NCBI GenBank assembly: GCA_013399895.1
Contig: VXBA01003818.1
Location: 631,433-695,432 of the forward strand
Reading direction: 5' to 3'
Source: Serilophus lunatus
Taxonomy: Eukaryota; Chordata; Aves; Passeriformes; Eurylaimidae
DNA: 64,000 nt
This document shows, piece after piece, positions 48,460 through 61,844 of this stretch. The notes beneath the pieces are model-generated. The model was given only the letters and a program-made list of their open reading frames with translations. It did no database searches and had not been told where the DNA came from. Positions within the stretch are counted from its first letter, which is position 1, and every line of letters starts with the position of its first letter. The translations under genes were made by a program, and so were the position numbers.

Positions 48460-48914
48460 GTCTAGGAGGATGCGGTTCCCGGAGCCGCTCTCAGTGCCAT
48501 GCCCAGCCCCGGCGCGGTGCCCGCCCGGCCACAGGGGTTACCGCTGTCCGCGGGGTCCCGCTGCCCGGCGGTGACATGGCATGGGCGCGGGCAGGGCGGG
48601 GGGCAGTGCCGGCGGTGCGGGGGTGGTCGCACGGTGGGCGCGGACTGCGGGCGGCCGCGGCGGGACTTGTGAAACTCGCCTGTCGCGGCGGCCGGTTGTG
48701 TAACGCGGAGGGCTGGGCCCGGCCCCCCGGCACTGCACAGGCGCGCTGCTCCCCCGCCCCGCCGCCACCGGCACCCGCACCCGCGGAGCGGCGCGGGGAG
48801 AGCGCGGGTGAAGGGGCGGGGTGCGCGGGAGGAGCGCACGGCAAGGGCGCACCTCCGGAGCCCGGGCAGGTGGCGCGGGGAGCGGCGGTGCCGTGCGCCG
48901 GGAGGAGCCGGCGG

Positions 48915-48925
48915 AAAGTAGGTCA
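48915..48925 (+). promoter_or_regulatory. RORE (ROR/REV-ERB element)
   Basis: AAAGTAGGTCA matches the full consensus WAWNTRGGTCA. It sits in the CpG island about 630 bp upstream of the first-exon donor at 48283. Mammalian Npas2 is a known ROR-alpha/REV-ERB-alpha target, and the BMAL1 promoter uses the same AAAGTAGGT core. Function here is inferred. Confidence 0.6.
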
Positions 48926-49150
48926 CCGCCGTCGGTCCGCGGGCACCGGCCGTGGGGTGGCCTCGGCCGTACGGAGCCCGACCGGGACCGGCCCTTCCTC
49001 CCTCCCCGCCCGGCTCTTGCCGGGTGCTGCGCGGAGGGGAGCGAGGCCCGGCCCCGGCTGCCCCGCCGGCTCCCGCAGCCGCTCTGCTTTCCCCGCGCGG
49101 CACCGATTCCCTGCGCGGCACGAGCTGTGCCCTGACGGGATTAGTCATCC

Positions 49151-52100
49151 CGTACTGTGAGTCACCCGTTTAACATTTGCTGCTTCCTTCCTCGTAGGGT
49201 TTTTTTTTAAATTCCCTTTCTCCAAGGAGAAACTATTTTCCCTCTTCTCCAAGGACAGCGGGCTGCTGCTTCCCCCTTCCCGCGACTACCGCCGTGCTCA
49301 GCTGCGGGCGTGGAGCTGCACCCGGCGACAAAGAGCTGCAGGTCTCGCTGCTTACTCCTGCCATGGGGTCCTGCCCATCGCCCGAGTTTGGTTTATGCTC
49401 CTTTTTGTATCTCGAAGCAGTAGGCACCGAGGCTGGGGCATCAAGACTGATCTGCAGCCCCATGCTCTCTTTTCTCAAGACGCTGCCAGGAGGGGACCAG
49501 CGCTGCGGTGGGAAGCACCTGGTTGATACCACACTTGAGGCGACCTGATCCAACATCGCTGGGTCCCTGACCTCGGCCCCGGACTGCTGCAAGCAGCAGC
49601 ATCATGTAATCCCCTTCCAAAACTGAGTGCGCTCTCTCACCAACAAGTTACATTTTTGGGGTGTTTTTTTTTACTTGGTTTGAGGTTTGGTTTTAAGGTT
49701 TGGGGTTTTTTTGCCTTTCAGCTCCTCTTGGAAAGTTGCTCCTTAACCTTTGCAATGCTGGGAGATCTGCTCGCTCTGGGAGTAGTCCTTTGCCACAGCT
49801 GGCATCCTCGCCCCTGCCTTTCTTTGCTCAGCCAAATTTCCTGTTCCTCTCCCAGCTCTCGTTCTGCTGGCAGAAGGGGGACAGGCAGGCAGAGAGGCAG
49901 GCAGTCTACATGACCCCTTCCCCACATGTGCCAGTGCCTCAAAACACAGCATGGGAGACAAAAGCAGAACGAAAAAGGGGACAGCCGACAAAAGACTTTG
50001 CTGTGAGTGTTTTGATATAAACCTGATTCCAGTGAGGAAAGGGAAGTGACGTTGTTACAGCAATAACCCTGAGGAATATCAGCTGTTATTGATGAGGATA
50101 AGAGAAAGGGCATCTTTGCACGCAGTTAATATTTATTGCTTACTTTCTTATTGGAGGCAAGGCAAATAGCTTGGTTGTGCTGCCCGCCACAAGTGGCAAA
50201 TCTCTTTTCCCCACTTAGAGTGTTTTTTTGAGGCATGCAGCCTCGTCATGCCAAACAAAAGCAACCATTTCCTTATTAATATGTGTAAAATCCTTCCGGC
50301 TCCCTTTCCGGCAAGATTCAGCATTTATCTCCACTTTTACTTGTTTTAAGGTGTGTCTCTGCAGCCTGCAGTGCAGCTCTGTCACCCAGTGATGCCACTG
50401 CCCCCCTACAGAGGCATAGAGATACACGTTTAGGGAAGTAGATTGGGAATAATGAAAACACTGCATTCTGCAACTGAGGCCCTTAAGATTATGCACCCAC
50501 AGACGGATGCTGCGGGTAGTGTAGGCAGGCAGGATGTGGCCTCGAAGGGGCTGTGCCAGGTTTCCCCTCAAAGTACGAGTGCCACAACCATTGCCTTGAG
50601 TCGTGCTGACAACTGGCCAGATGTGCTGGCCGTGCTGGGACACTTCCATGGCCACCCCCCATCCCTCAAGCCTGGCAGGCACAATACTCTTATAATCAAT
50701 ACTCTTATAATAAGCAAATAATTCAGAAATACTGCTTTACCTGACAATTGCAAAAATGTTATCTTCTGACGGGAAATCATGTTTTGTTTGAAGTGTTTCA
50801 ACCAACTCTCCTGCAGCCCCTGCCATCTAGAGCCAGCAGGCTGGGCAGACACAGGGGCCCCTCCTTCTACAGCAGCGGTGAATGAGTTTTCATGTCAATT
50901 ACTTTAATTATCTCATTTAGAATAACACACTTTCCGTGAAGATCTTTCCAAAAGTTAAAGAAGAACAGGGAAACACACAGTTCTGCCACCCCAAAGTTCA
51001 CATACTCCTCAGAAAGCTGCAGCATTGTGCAGCTTTGGCTCTGCACGGCCATGGTAGGCATAGCCTCAGATTTGTTTATACTGTTAGTTTTTAATGCTGC
51101 GTTGCAAAGACATGGCAGCTGCAAGAAAACCAACAGAGAGATGGTTTTGGCCAAAAAATAAAAGCAACAACAACAACAAATTATATACTTTGTTGTTCTT
51201 ATATATATTCTTATATATGTTTTTGTGTGTATATATATGTAGATACAGATATAAACCCCAGCTTTTCCCTGCTGCTCTCACCCAGTGGGTTGGCAGGCAG
51301 CATTAAGGATATAATATAATGAAATGATGAACTGGAGGGATAGCTTGGGTTGTATTTTGGAAGATCACACTCCTAGTCACGATCCTTCATCTGAAGCAAA
51401 GGGTTGTCCAAACTAGCTTTTAAAATGCACGCTACAAAAATTCCTACCCAGGAAATGCCTTGCAATGTGCAGCTCAGATTCAGGATCAGGCACCTCAGCC
51501 TTTTCTTGTTCTCCAGAGTGTGCCCAGAAATTCAGCGTGTTGTTTTCCCTTTTCGCACAGTAGTAACTGTCAGGCTTGGGATAATGCAAATGAAAAAGAA
51601 AGAGAAGAATAAAGACAAAAAAGTGGAAAATGCACCCTTGCCTTGCTCCGGAGTGGCTGGTTCTGCGTGGATTCGCTGTGACTCTGGGATGCAGCAGCAA
51701 GTGGAGAGCTGGAGCCGGGGAGCCCACCCAGCGCTCCCCATGGGCGAGGCCGGAGGGAGCCCAGCTCTACCCAAGGCAGGGACACAGCGTTAATTGTGTC
51801 AGTGCTATTGCACAACACTGTTGCCTTGACACTGTGTCATGTAAAGATTTTAAACTGCCTCTTTATTAGTCATCCTCTATTCATTTTAATTGTGCCTGAT
51901 AAGCAGGGCCATTTCACCTTTGTGTTCTCTGTTCGCACTTACGATGCGTATTTATGTCCCCCAAGAGACTTTCAATCTCTTCCTGTAGCGTCAGGAGATG
52001 CAGAGGAATGAGGAGCCATTGCTTTCAGAGCCTGTTGAAGTTCTTGCCCCTTTGCTTGCTACCTTTTCAGACCCCTTCTCTCCCTGTGTGGACATCTCCA

Positions 52101-55100
52101 CAGGTCCTTGATCCTGGCACCAAAAACGTTCGGGCAGAGGCTTAGGTTAATGCATGGGAACCAGCAAGAAGAGATAGGCTGATTGAAATGTGCACTTAAT
52201 TTTTTTTCAGGATCAAGTGCTGTAGGTCTGTGCTTAACACCACAGGACTCACTTTGATCTTCTCTAAGGACAGAATTCTTTGTGGATTAAAGTCTTGCCT
52301 CTGAATTATGGCATTGGTTATTTAACAAAATCAAAGCTGGGAGATGTATACCTAATTATTTGATTTAATATAAAAAGTATAGTGAAGATTTATGGTATAT
52401 TTTAGTCTCATTTACTTGCAACATAAAAATATGCTGCACAAGAGTTTTCCTGTGTGAACTCTGTTCCTGCAATTCCTTATCTAGCCTTATCTTAGCGAAG
52501 TCTGAAGTTTCACTGAAAGCTCCTGGAAATAGCAGATCGTTTTCCTTTCTGTGCTACAATGACCTTCTCCTCATCCCAAACATCAGTAACGCTTGTGGTG
52601 GGGAGAAGGAAGGGCAGTTTGGCCAGGTACACCGCTGCCACCTGTAAGCACAGCACAGTCAGATGACGCAGCAGCTTTCCCAGCACCCGGAGCCCTGCTG
52701 GCACTGCTGCCGTGCTGCAGGCACTGTTTGCTTAGAGCTCACGTCTCTGCTTCAGGCAACGCCCAACAGTTATTAGAGCCCTTCTCCATCTGGAGATGTA
52801 TCTGTTCTCTAGGTTTATCTAGTTTCGCCTTAATTTTCCCCCTTTAGAAAGACTCAGAAATAGAATTCAGGTTTGCACCACAGTCATGTGAGGAGGTGGG
52901 TAAAATCCCATTCTCATTTAAGTTCAGAAAAAGGAACGGAAACTCCATTAAAAGCAGAGCAAAAACCACATTTACTCCAATGTGAACAGGATTTCCCCCT
53001 GAACACAAAATCTTCCATCTCTGTGGGCTGGAAGGAGCTACTCGCTGTCCTACCCAGCATCTTCGAGGGCCACTTGGAATCTTTATGCAACTGCTTTAAA
53101 GGATTAGGAATATACATAGGTTAATCACCATTTAGGACAAAATTCCAGCTAAGCTTTTGAGAACCAAGTGGAGTATCTTCTTTTTTGTCATCCAGCCTCT
53201 TATTTTGTAGAAAATGGTTTAAGGTGCTTCTTACAGAGGCAAGAGTAGCCCCCAAATTTTGTGTGCATTTCCTTATGCTGGAGTAATAATGGCCAGATAA
53301 ATTAATGTATTTCTTTTAAAATCTGAGAGGTGCTCAAGTCAGATTTTTGGCCCAGGAAAAGAATAAAGAATACTTTCAATGTGTCTGAACATACTTGCAA
53401 CAATAACTATAATTTTTATAAAGGAAAAAGTGGTGTCAACTCCAGTAAAATACTTTCTGATACGTATGTTTGTGATCGGTTAGTCTACCTAACTCAAAGA
53501 AGGGAGGGTGGAAAACTTGCACAAACAAGAGAATGTCTGCCTTCTTCTGCCCATAACCTTTCATGAGACCATACAAGCTAAAGGTCTTTGCCCACATTTT
53601 AGCTTGAACCCATAGGATAATGTACCTGTGAATTAATTTTCTTTGGTGCTGGGTTCATATCTTCTGGAGACTGTGCTGAAGACAAATTCAGGCTGCTGCA
53701 TTTAAATATGGGTTAAGTCACCTCTAATTAGTATAATCAGCTACTGAGGGGCCTCTTGAACGGGGATATAAAATAGAAACTTAATTATAATTATGTTAAA
53801 GGCCTAAATCTCTCCAAATTCAGCAGGCAGAGGACAAGTGGGCAGAAGGAGCACCAGTCAATGGTGACAGCTGTAGTATTGCTCATGGGTGAAGCACAGA
53901 GGAAGAACAGACAAGTCAGTGCAGAATTACTGTCCATCATCTGCAAGTGCATCCTTCCTAATAAATCACAGTGGTTACTACTTAGCACTTTAAATCCACA
54001 TTCATAAACATGGATATTTCCTATTAATACTTATGCTGATGCTAAGCTTTATTCATTCAAGGTGGTAATGCTTTAAATCTTGTCTCTGGTATCTGTCCAT
54101 TCTTAGTTCCCATACATAGCAGTTGGGAATTGTGCAGGTCAACTATTCCTTGCACTTAAAGTTTCCACTTCTCCGTTTGGGCCTTCACCCGGAGACGGTG
54201 CAACGGTAACGTTGTTGTCTTACGGAGTTTTTAACATCCTTGGTTAGAGCAGCAATGGCTGAGCCCCAGACAAGCCCCAGTGGGTTTCTGACCAAACCTG
54301 GCAGAGGGAAGGCTATCCTTGTTGCCTGAAATTCCTACTATATATAACCCTGTGTCTGACCAGGCTTCCAAGTTGGATGTTTGGGTGACAAAGGACACGT
54401 GTTGGGAAGGCTGTGATGGGACAGGAGCAGCCTCCATCCATACCCTTCCATCTACTCCCACCTCCTCTGTTTTGCTTGGATGGGGCTGCAGCCAGAGGGC
54501 TCCCAACTACATCCTAATCTCCTCCCAAAACTGGGTAACTGGGTCGGAGAGTGGCATTAGGATGGCTGTGACTTGCAAGCACAAAATATGGCAGGGGTCC
54601 CGCTCCCCCTCTGCACAGCCTTGCTTGGGGGGGGGGACCTCCCTCAGCAGAACCACCTGCTGTGGGGAGCTGAGAGAAGCTACTGCCTGATTTCACTTTG
54701 TAAGGAAAGGAAAGTAACATCTTCCTTTCCCAGACAAAGTGACTAGTGAGGCCCTTTCCCAGCTCTGTACAAGAAGACATTAAAATTAAGACTATTGAAG
54801 AAGGAATGAGGATGCAACAGAAAGCAGACAGTGTTGAGAAGACAGTGGGGTTGACAGTTCCTCACACCCTGATTGGAAAAGACTGAAAAACCAATACATA
54901 CACATATATATGTCCCTGTTACCATACAAACTCAGTCCCCTCAAATAGCTGCTGTATTTAACCACTGTGGGAAGACCAGGCATAGTTTGACAGTTGGCTT
55001 ATAAATGTCAAGCAGTGGCTTTTTAAGCACAAGCTATGCAAGTGGTTCTTTAGAAGGACTGAGCAGCCTGTTCGTCTTGAGGGACCACTGACAACACAAC

Positions 55101-58100
55101 CCAGACACTAAGGGACAGAAGCCTGGAGCCCAAGCCCCAGGGCAGAGCTCTCCAAACACCTCCCTTAATGGTCTTTTAGGATACACAGGAAAGAAAATAC
55201 GTGTCCTTCGTGCCACGTGCACCAAAGTCAACAGGGTTCTTGGGTAACTTCCACTGTTTTCCACTGTTTTTTCTGCCTTTTTTAAAAACACAGAAACCTT
55301 CTGATTAAGTTCATGGATGCACAGAACAAGTGATCTGATGTTCAACAGAGATTTTACCCAGGGAGCAGGATGGACTGAAAGCACCACATTTTGATGAGGC
55401 TGTGCCACTCTGCTCATACCTAAACAAAAGCAAGTTAAATCACAAGTCTATGAGTCTTTATCTCTGTGTTTTACCACAAAATGATACAGAAATGTGTCAA
55501 AAAATATTCAGAACTGCGTGGGATGTTACTGCACTCTCAACTCACAGAAAAGCACATGGTTTTTCTGGGCACAGGGGTGGTGCTGAACACCATCAATGAA
55601 TTATGCGTGCTATTAGTATTATGTGACAGATTTTTTCTACAAGCAGTGTTGTAAAAAGTCCTAAGAAGTGAAAATGAACCTCTGATTAACCTTGTGAATT
55701 CATGTTCTATTATGCAGCTCTAAGTGCATCTGTGTGTCTATAGAAAATGAATATTCAAGACAGCTGGAGTTTCCTTATCTAAACAGGAATATTAAGATCA
55801 GTTTTGGTTGGGGCTGGTGAATGAAAGGCTGGGATTGGAGAGAGGAACTGCCTAATGAACATGCTTGTCATGAAACTCAGGAAATGTTTTACAGAAGTAA
55901 GACATGTGGGAAATGGATTGCATCTTTTTTTTCTTTTGGACAGCTTATCTCTTTACTCAGCCCAGAGACAGTTATGTACTGCCACACTTTTCATGCTAAC
56001 CCCAAAACTTTCATAGCACCTCTGACTATGCATTAAATCTGTCTTAGCATTATATTCTTCTGATCCTCTCTGCATCAAAAAACCCCCTCTGCCTTCTTAT
56101 TCCAGAGGATCATCTATCTTCTCTGGTGAGCCAAGCAGCACCTTCCTGGCATATTTTCAGGCAGCCACAAGAGCATGAGGAAGTGGGGTTTGGTTTGGCT
56201 TGGTTAGTGTGAACTTTTTTTTTTCCTCCATTCAGCAGACTATACAAAAAATACAGTTTTGAAGAGCAGAGGCCAAGGGTTCTCGGAGAACTGAAAACCA
56301 CTGTTTAGGAAAATGCCAGCTTGCAACAAATTACTTTTCATTAAAGCAAAATGGAAAAAAACCTTAGTTCTACCAAATTTTCATCCTTCCCTTATCCGTT
56401 TAATATGTCTGCCTGCCCTTAACATTGGTGGTGGTTCTAATCTGCAGAATAAGTAATTTCAACCAAGGAAGAAAAAGAGCAAGAGACTCTGAAAATAAAT
56501 TTTAAAAGTTGCATGTTTTTTTGTGTATCTTCTGTCCTTTCACTTGCAGAAATTTGGGTGACCTGCATTAGACAGCACTCACACAAAGCTCTACAAAAGC
56601 AACACTCACTGCAGGTTTGCTGGCCTGTCATATCATTCAGTTAATGACACCACACAGTACTATGTACATGGCACAGGTAGTGTCACTAGTGCAGCAACTG
56701 GTGGGTGAATCATAAAGAAACTATGAAGAGGAAGCATGTCACAAGCTAAAAGAAATTCATGTTTTCAGTGGAGTGCTTCATCTTGAGAAGAGTGCTGAAG
56801 TTAAGGATGCTGATGAGAGAATTAACTTGCGTCCTGGTCACTAAATGTAGCTTTTTATGTAGTTATTTACTGGTTCTGTTGCCATGGGAAATATGAATGC
56901 TTGCCATGACAACTGAAGCAGTGTGGCACATAATCCACTTCACACAGAGCATCTTCCTAAGGATCTGCTCCCATTCATACATCCTATAAAATTCTGTGTC
57001 CTTGAGAACAATTCAGTGTGTTTTTCAGGCACAGTGATTAATTCTTCTGCATTTTATGGTTGGATCTATCCTGGTGTCTAATATTATTTATTATTTGGTT
57101 CTCACATATCCCTTTCAGTATTATATCTGAAAGCACTTTGTAAAGGCAATCCTTACAAAAAACCTCTGCTTGTTTTGTGATGAGCAATTCAGGCAAAAAA
57201 ACCCAACATGTGAGGCCCCACAGCATAGCAAGGTCAGGACTGGCATTTGCACTCCAAATTCTTGAGCCAGTACCTCAGTGTAACAGGACCATGGCTCTCA
57301 TTTCAAGAAGATGCAATGGACTGCAGCCAAAATCTGCACTATCAGGGCAAAACAGCTGCTGAGGAAAACTTCACTAAGCTCAGTGCATCTGTACCTCTGA
57401 TCAAGTAGGAACAACGCACCACAGTGCTCTTCTTGAACCCTTGTTTGTGGAGTACCTGGGTGGCTGCATAACTGCTGGACACTGGAGGCAGTTTGGGAGT
57501 GGAGGACACTCTCCAAAGTGGCCAGCCCACCGCAGGGGAAGGATTACATACCCTGTAGCATTTTGTTCTAGAAGATGCTTTTGAAAACGTCTTTCCCCAT
57601 TTGCTGGAGGTGTTGTGCAGGCTGCCGCTGATCAGAGCTGTGCACACTAAAATAAAAGCTGTCCTTGCTGTGTCCATCCTGGCCAACCCACAGCTCCAAA
57701 TACCCTGAAAGCCCTGCCTTCCCTTTGGCAGATGGGCTTCCTCATGCCAAACCTTGTGCTCCTCCCCAACGGGCACAGCCTGTGACACAAGGCAAGCAAA
57801 ACCCACCAAGCTGGATGTAGAGTTGCATTTACTTCATAACAAGAACTCATTGAAGCTCTGTCCTGGTTGGAGCACTAGTGGAGCATGGAGTTTTCCAAAA
57901 CTATTTGCCTTAAAATGATTTCTGGAGGGAATAAAAAAAAAAAAGAGAATGAATTGTGATCAGGAGTTATGAGTAACCTGGAACACCAAGAATGCGCTCA
58001 GAGTAAATATGTGGCTGAAAAAACCATTACCAACCCAGACAATAATTATTCTGGCTATTTACCTCTTAACCTTGCCAGACATGTTCAAAAGAGGATAACA

Positions 58101-60907
58101 AGTGACATCTCTTCTTTATCACAAGGTTTAGCCCAGAGGGAAATTCTTTCCCTTTTAGTTACCGACATTAACAATATTGCTTTTGGCTTTGGATCTATTT
58201 CCCTACTTCAAAAAACAGCAATGACAACTTTTTTCCACTGTTTAATTCATGCAGTCACAGTAATTAAATATGAATCTTCAAATATTGCTTGACACTGATT
58301 TATCATCAGCGAAACAGTCTTCTGCCTATTTCCATAATTGCTGCTGTTCAGAACAAAATGGTTATGTGCTGAAAGACAGGCAATTTTATCCTTTTGGTTA
58401 AGTTCTCAGTTGTTTGCTCTTTTGGCACTGCTGTATAGAAGTTTTATTTCATAATTAAATTAGTTTCCACTCACATATGGAAGTCACAGTTTACTTTGCA
58501 ATTTTTTTTTTCATTTTTGAGTGTTTTTTAAGCTGTGGAGTCCAGTAATTACTGCAAGGAGCCAATATATCCTTTAACAGCATCTTAGGAAATGCTGCTC
58601 ATGTGCATCCCTGCATGAGAAACAGACCCATATAAAACACTTAGATATTTCAGTTGAATATAGTGGCCTTGACGGCCAAGAGAGAGTTTTGGCTTACTGG
58701 TACATTTAACCCTTCCTGCTTCTGTGGGTAGTAAATTTTGCAAAGAATTAACAGTGACTTCAGGTCTTCAGGATCAAAAGGTTGGGGTTTTTCCATCTCC
58801 ACACTGAGCACTTTTACATAATGGTTGCTCACTATCTCTGAGTGTTTTCTTTGACTTGTATTCCCTGGACAGACCAGTTTTGCAGTAAAGAGGAAAGAGG
58901 AAAGATGAAAGGAGAAGGACTTTTGGGCAGTCATGAAACCTGGCAGAAGCAGTCTGATTTGCATGCCTCAGAAAGTGCTGGAGCAAACTCTTCAAGCAGG
59001 TGGCTGACTAAATGTTACCTGTCCATCAATCATGCTGTTACACAAGCTGATCTAATAGTCTCTGCTTAACTGTTCATACATTTGTATCTGCTTAGAAACT
59101 CTTCTGGCTGTCTTCCTTTCAGTAAATAAATATGTAGTTTCTTGTGAAAAAATTCTTATCAGATTGAAGGAGCCTCAAGAATGGTTGAAGTATGAGAACT
59201 AGTACAAAAAACTACAGGCAGGTTGAAATACTGAAAGTGATAAGAAGCTCAGTGATTTTTTTCACTGAAAATCAGTGTTTCATTCTAGGGGCCAGGTTAC
59301 CCTTTCATCTATAAAGGTGAGAAAGAAACTGGCTGTTCCAGTTGCACGTGCCTTTCATAAATCCTCAGCAAGCACAGCTCTCTGTGTCTCACCACCTCAC
59401 TGTTTCTGGGTGCTTCCAGGTGAGCTCCAGCATGGGCACTGCAGTCACTCCTCAACGCATCTGGTGGCAGTGCTGAGAACCTCCAGGTTCCTCCAGGGAC
59501 AGTGGCAAGACCCAATGACCATTATGTTAGGAGGAAGTAAAGAGTTTTTCCCAGACATGATTAAGCTCAAACTTTCTACTGCCTGCCTGTGGACCCACCA
59601 CTGCTGCCTGGGCTGGAGTGACAGCCGTCCTGAATTAACCAGACCTACAGTTCCTACCCTCCTGGTGGGAAGATGCAGCACATGGCTTCATGCAGCTTCT
59701 GCACTCCTCATCACACATCTCAGAGTTTCATCACAGCCCCTGAGAGCTTGGAGAGCACCTCTTAATTTCACCGAAGTCAGATCTTTCCTCTTTGAAAAGC
59801 AGCTTTCATTACAGATCAGTGACTGTGAGACTATGGCTTTGGGGTCTTTTTGAACCTTCATACTTCAGTACAGAAGGTTAGAACCACAGCTGGTGTTGAG
59901 GGTGGGCAAGCCGAGTTTCCTCTAAAAGAAGGACTTACAGTTTGAGATGCTGACCCGATTGACTTTGTAATTTCCTGAGTGCCACAGACAAATCCCACCG
60001 TCCATGGGAACATCAGGCGCTTTTGCTATCACTGACCCAAACCGTCTGGGGCCAGGGAGTGATGAAATGATCTCTGAGGAAGGTGTCCTCCTTCTCCCTC
60101 CCTGAGGACATGGAGATCTCCCTGGCCATGACCAACATTCAGCAGCGTGTTTCTATTTCAGGTCTCAGCTGCTGGAGCTGGCTGGAGCAGTTGATCGGCT
60201 TACCTACTGTCTTGCCAGGATCAGGGCTTGAATGAGGGCAAGCTGGCTGTGACCCAACCCAGATAAGTCTGAGGATGTGCTGACAGGCTGGGGAAGAGAG
60301 GGAGCTGGGAGAACTTCTGCTCTCTGTGACAGTAGTCTGCTTTTTATTGTTCAGACCCAGAGATCTTTGTGTACTGGCTTCGGCTCATCTGTTAATTGTA
60401 AGAAAAATGAAAAATTATCTGTTTGCTTTTCTTTGGGGCTGATTTCTGAATTAGAAGATGGAGCCCAGTCTTCTGAACATGGGTCTTTCCTATACCAAGT
60501 CATCTAGAGAGGGGACTTCAAAAGTCCAGGCCACTGTCATCACTCTGCCTGCACCAGGTGCAATGAGAGTTTTCCTCTACCCAGGCCAAAGCAGCAATTT
60601 GAACATGCAGCTTCCCCTGCTCACAATGGCTGCAGCACTGACACACTGCACAGTAAATAAGATGCAAAAGCATTTGAATCCTATGCAGTGGGTGCTGGAA
60701 ATGTGGATATCCACAGGACAGACTCTTTGTCCTCAGTCTGACTGGCAGAGCCGAAGCATCCCAGATTGTGCTTATTTGTCATCCTTGGGAGAATCATTTT
60801 TTCCTCCTTCGTGTAGTTTTTCTGCTGCTCTCAGCTACAGGGACAGCCCTTTTAGCATGGCCTGTTGTGATGGAACTAAAGGTAAAGGTTTAAACTAAAA
60901 AAGTGTC
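49151..60907. other. Upstream flank with no recognised gene
   Basis: About 11.8 kb upstream of NPAS2. Open frames are short and lack recognisable domains; the longest, 59275-59853 on the plus strand (192 codons), resembles nothing I know and has no splice-consistent partner. Only simple sequences stand out: an AT-rich run near 51.19-51.25 kb and a ten-G run at 54627-54636. In mammals PDCL3 and NMS lie on this side of NPAS2. I do not see either. Confidence 0.6.
54627..54636 (+). repeat. G10 homopolymer
   Basis: Ten consecutive G in the upstream flank. Length is prone to sequencing error. Confidence 0.85.
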
Positions 60908-61395
60908 TATTAACAGAGTCACAGAATTGGTTAGGTTGGAAAAGACTTCTGAGATCATCAAGTCCAACCTTTGACCCAACACACCCTTGTCAACTAGACC
61001 ATGGCACTCAGTGCCACATCCAGTCTCTTCTTAAAAACCTCTAGGGTCAGTGATTCCACCACCTCCCAGGGCATCCCATTCCAATGCCCAATAACCCTTT
61101 CTGTGAAGAACTTCTTCCTGATGTCTAACCTAAACCTCCCCTGGTACAGCTTAAGACTGTGCCCTCTTGTCCTACTGCTGGTTGCCTGAGAGAAGAGACC
61201 AACCCCCACCTGGCTACAAATTCCTTTTAGGTAGTTGTAGAGAGCAATAAGTTCTCCCCTGAGCCTTCTCTCTTCCAGGCTAAAAAACCTCAGCTCCTCT
61301 TAGGACTTGTGCTCCAGCCCTTTCCCCAGCCTCATTGCTCTTTGGACATGTTCCAGCACCTCAACATCCTTCCCAATTTGAGGGGCCCAGAACTG
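60908..61395 (-). mobile_element. CR1 LINE with open ORF2 C-terminus
   Basis: The minus-strand 3' tail (acagagtcacagaattggtt) is followed by a well-kept frame at 61209-60994: GVGLFSQATSSRTRGHSLKL, then GRFRLDIRKKFFTERVIGHW, ending FKKRLDVALSAMV. This is the classic CR1 ORF2 C-terminus, so this copy is relatively young. Its 5' side abuts an oppositely oriented CR1 at about 61396. Confidence 0.95.
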
Positions 61396-61817
61396 TTACA
61401 ATGAGATGATGAAATACTGGCACAGTTTGCCCTGAGAGGTGGTAGGTTCCCCATCCCTGGAAAAAATTCAAGGTCAGGTTGGAGTGGGCTCTGAGCAACT
61501 TGATCTGGTTGAAGATGTCCCTGCTTAGTGCAGGGGGGATTGGACAAGATGATCTTTAAAGGCCCTTTCCNCCCAGCCTCATTGCTCTTTGGACATGTTC
61601 CAGCACCTCAACATCCTTCCCAATTTGAGGGGCCCAGAACTGTTACAATGAGATGATGAAATACTGGCACAGTTTGCCCTGAGAGGTGGTAGGTTCCCCA
61701 TCCCTGGAAAAAATTCAAGGTCAGGTTGGAGTGGGCTCTGAGCAACTTGATCTGGTTGAAGATGTCCCTGCTTAGTGCAGGGGGGATTGGACAAGATGAT
61801 CTTTAAAGGCCCTTTCC
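61325..61817 (+). repeat. Perfect 246-bp direct duplication around one N
   Basis: Bases 61325-61570 and 61572-61817 are the same sequence at a constant offset of 247, separated only by the N at 61571. The left copy stops at ggccctttcc, while the right copy continues into the natural CR1 tail. This is the pattern of two contig ends joined without merging their overlap. Confidence 0.93.
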
Positions 61818-61844
61818 AACCCAAACTATTCTGTGATTCTGTGA
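61396..61844 (+). mobile_element. CR1 LINE fragment, interrupted by a gap and a duplication
   Basis: A plus-strand CR1 3' end (gaggtggtaggttccccatc, then ggccctttccaacccaaact, attctgtgattctgtga). It is split by an N at 61571, after which 246 bp repeat exactly, including about 70 bp of the neighbouring minus-strand CR1. The true element is probably about 200 bp long. Confidence 0.88.

Larger units (their letters stand above)
48020..49150 (-). promoter_or_regulatory. NPAS2: CpG-island promoter of NPAS2
   Basis: About 1.1 kb is very GC- and CpG-rich, in sharp contrast with AT-rich DNA on both sides. It has several GC boxes (GGGCGGGG at 48594, GGGGCGGGG at 48813, CCCCGCCCC at 48753) and no clear TATA box. 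It lies upstream of, and includes, the likely first exon of the minus-strand gene. A divergent plus-strand transcript is possible but I see no plus-strand exon to support it. Confidence 0.75.

Noticed and set aside
48300..49160. 286-codon plus-strand open frame, and 228-codon minus-strand frame at 48462-49148
   Set aside because: Both lie in the CpG island, where stops are rare by composition. The peptides are Ala/Gly/Pro/Arg low complexity with no domain.
50215..50682. 155-codon minus-strand open frame
   Set aside because: It resembles no family I know and has no promoter, intron or repeat context. Treated as chance.
57342..57809. 155-codon minus-strand open frame
   Set aside because: No domain and no exon-like boundaries. 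Likely chance.
59275..59853. 192-codon plus-strand open frame in the upstream flank
   Set aside because: No recognisable domain, no support from splice sites or neighbours, and a Ser/Leu/Cys-rich composition typical of random frames.
61332..61824. Two identical 71- and 81-codon minus-strand frames
   Set aside because: They are the antisense of CR1 sequence present twice because of the probable assembly duplication.
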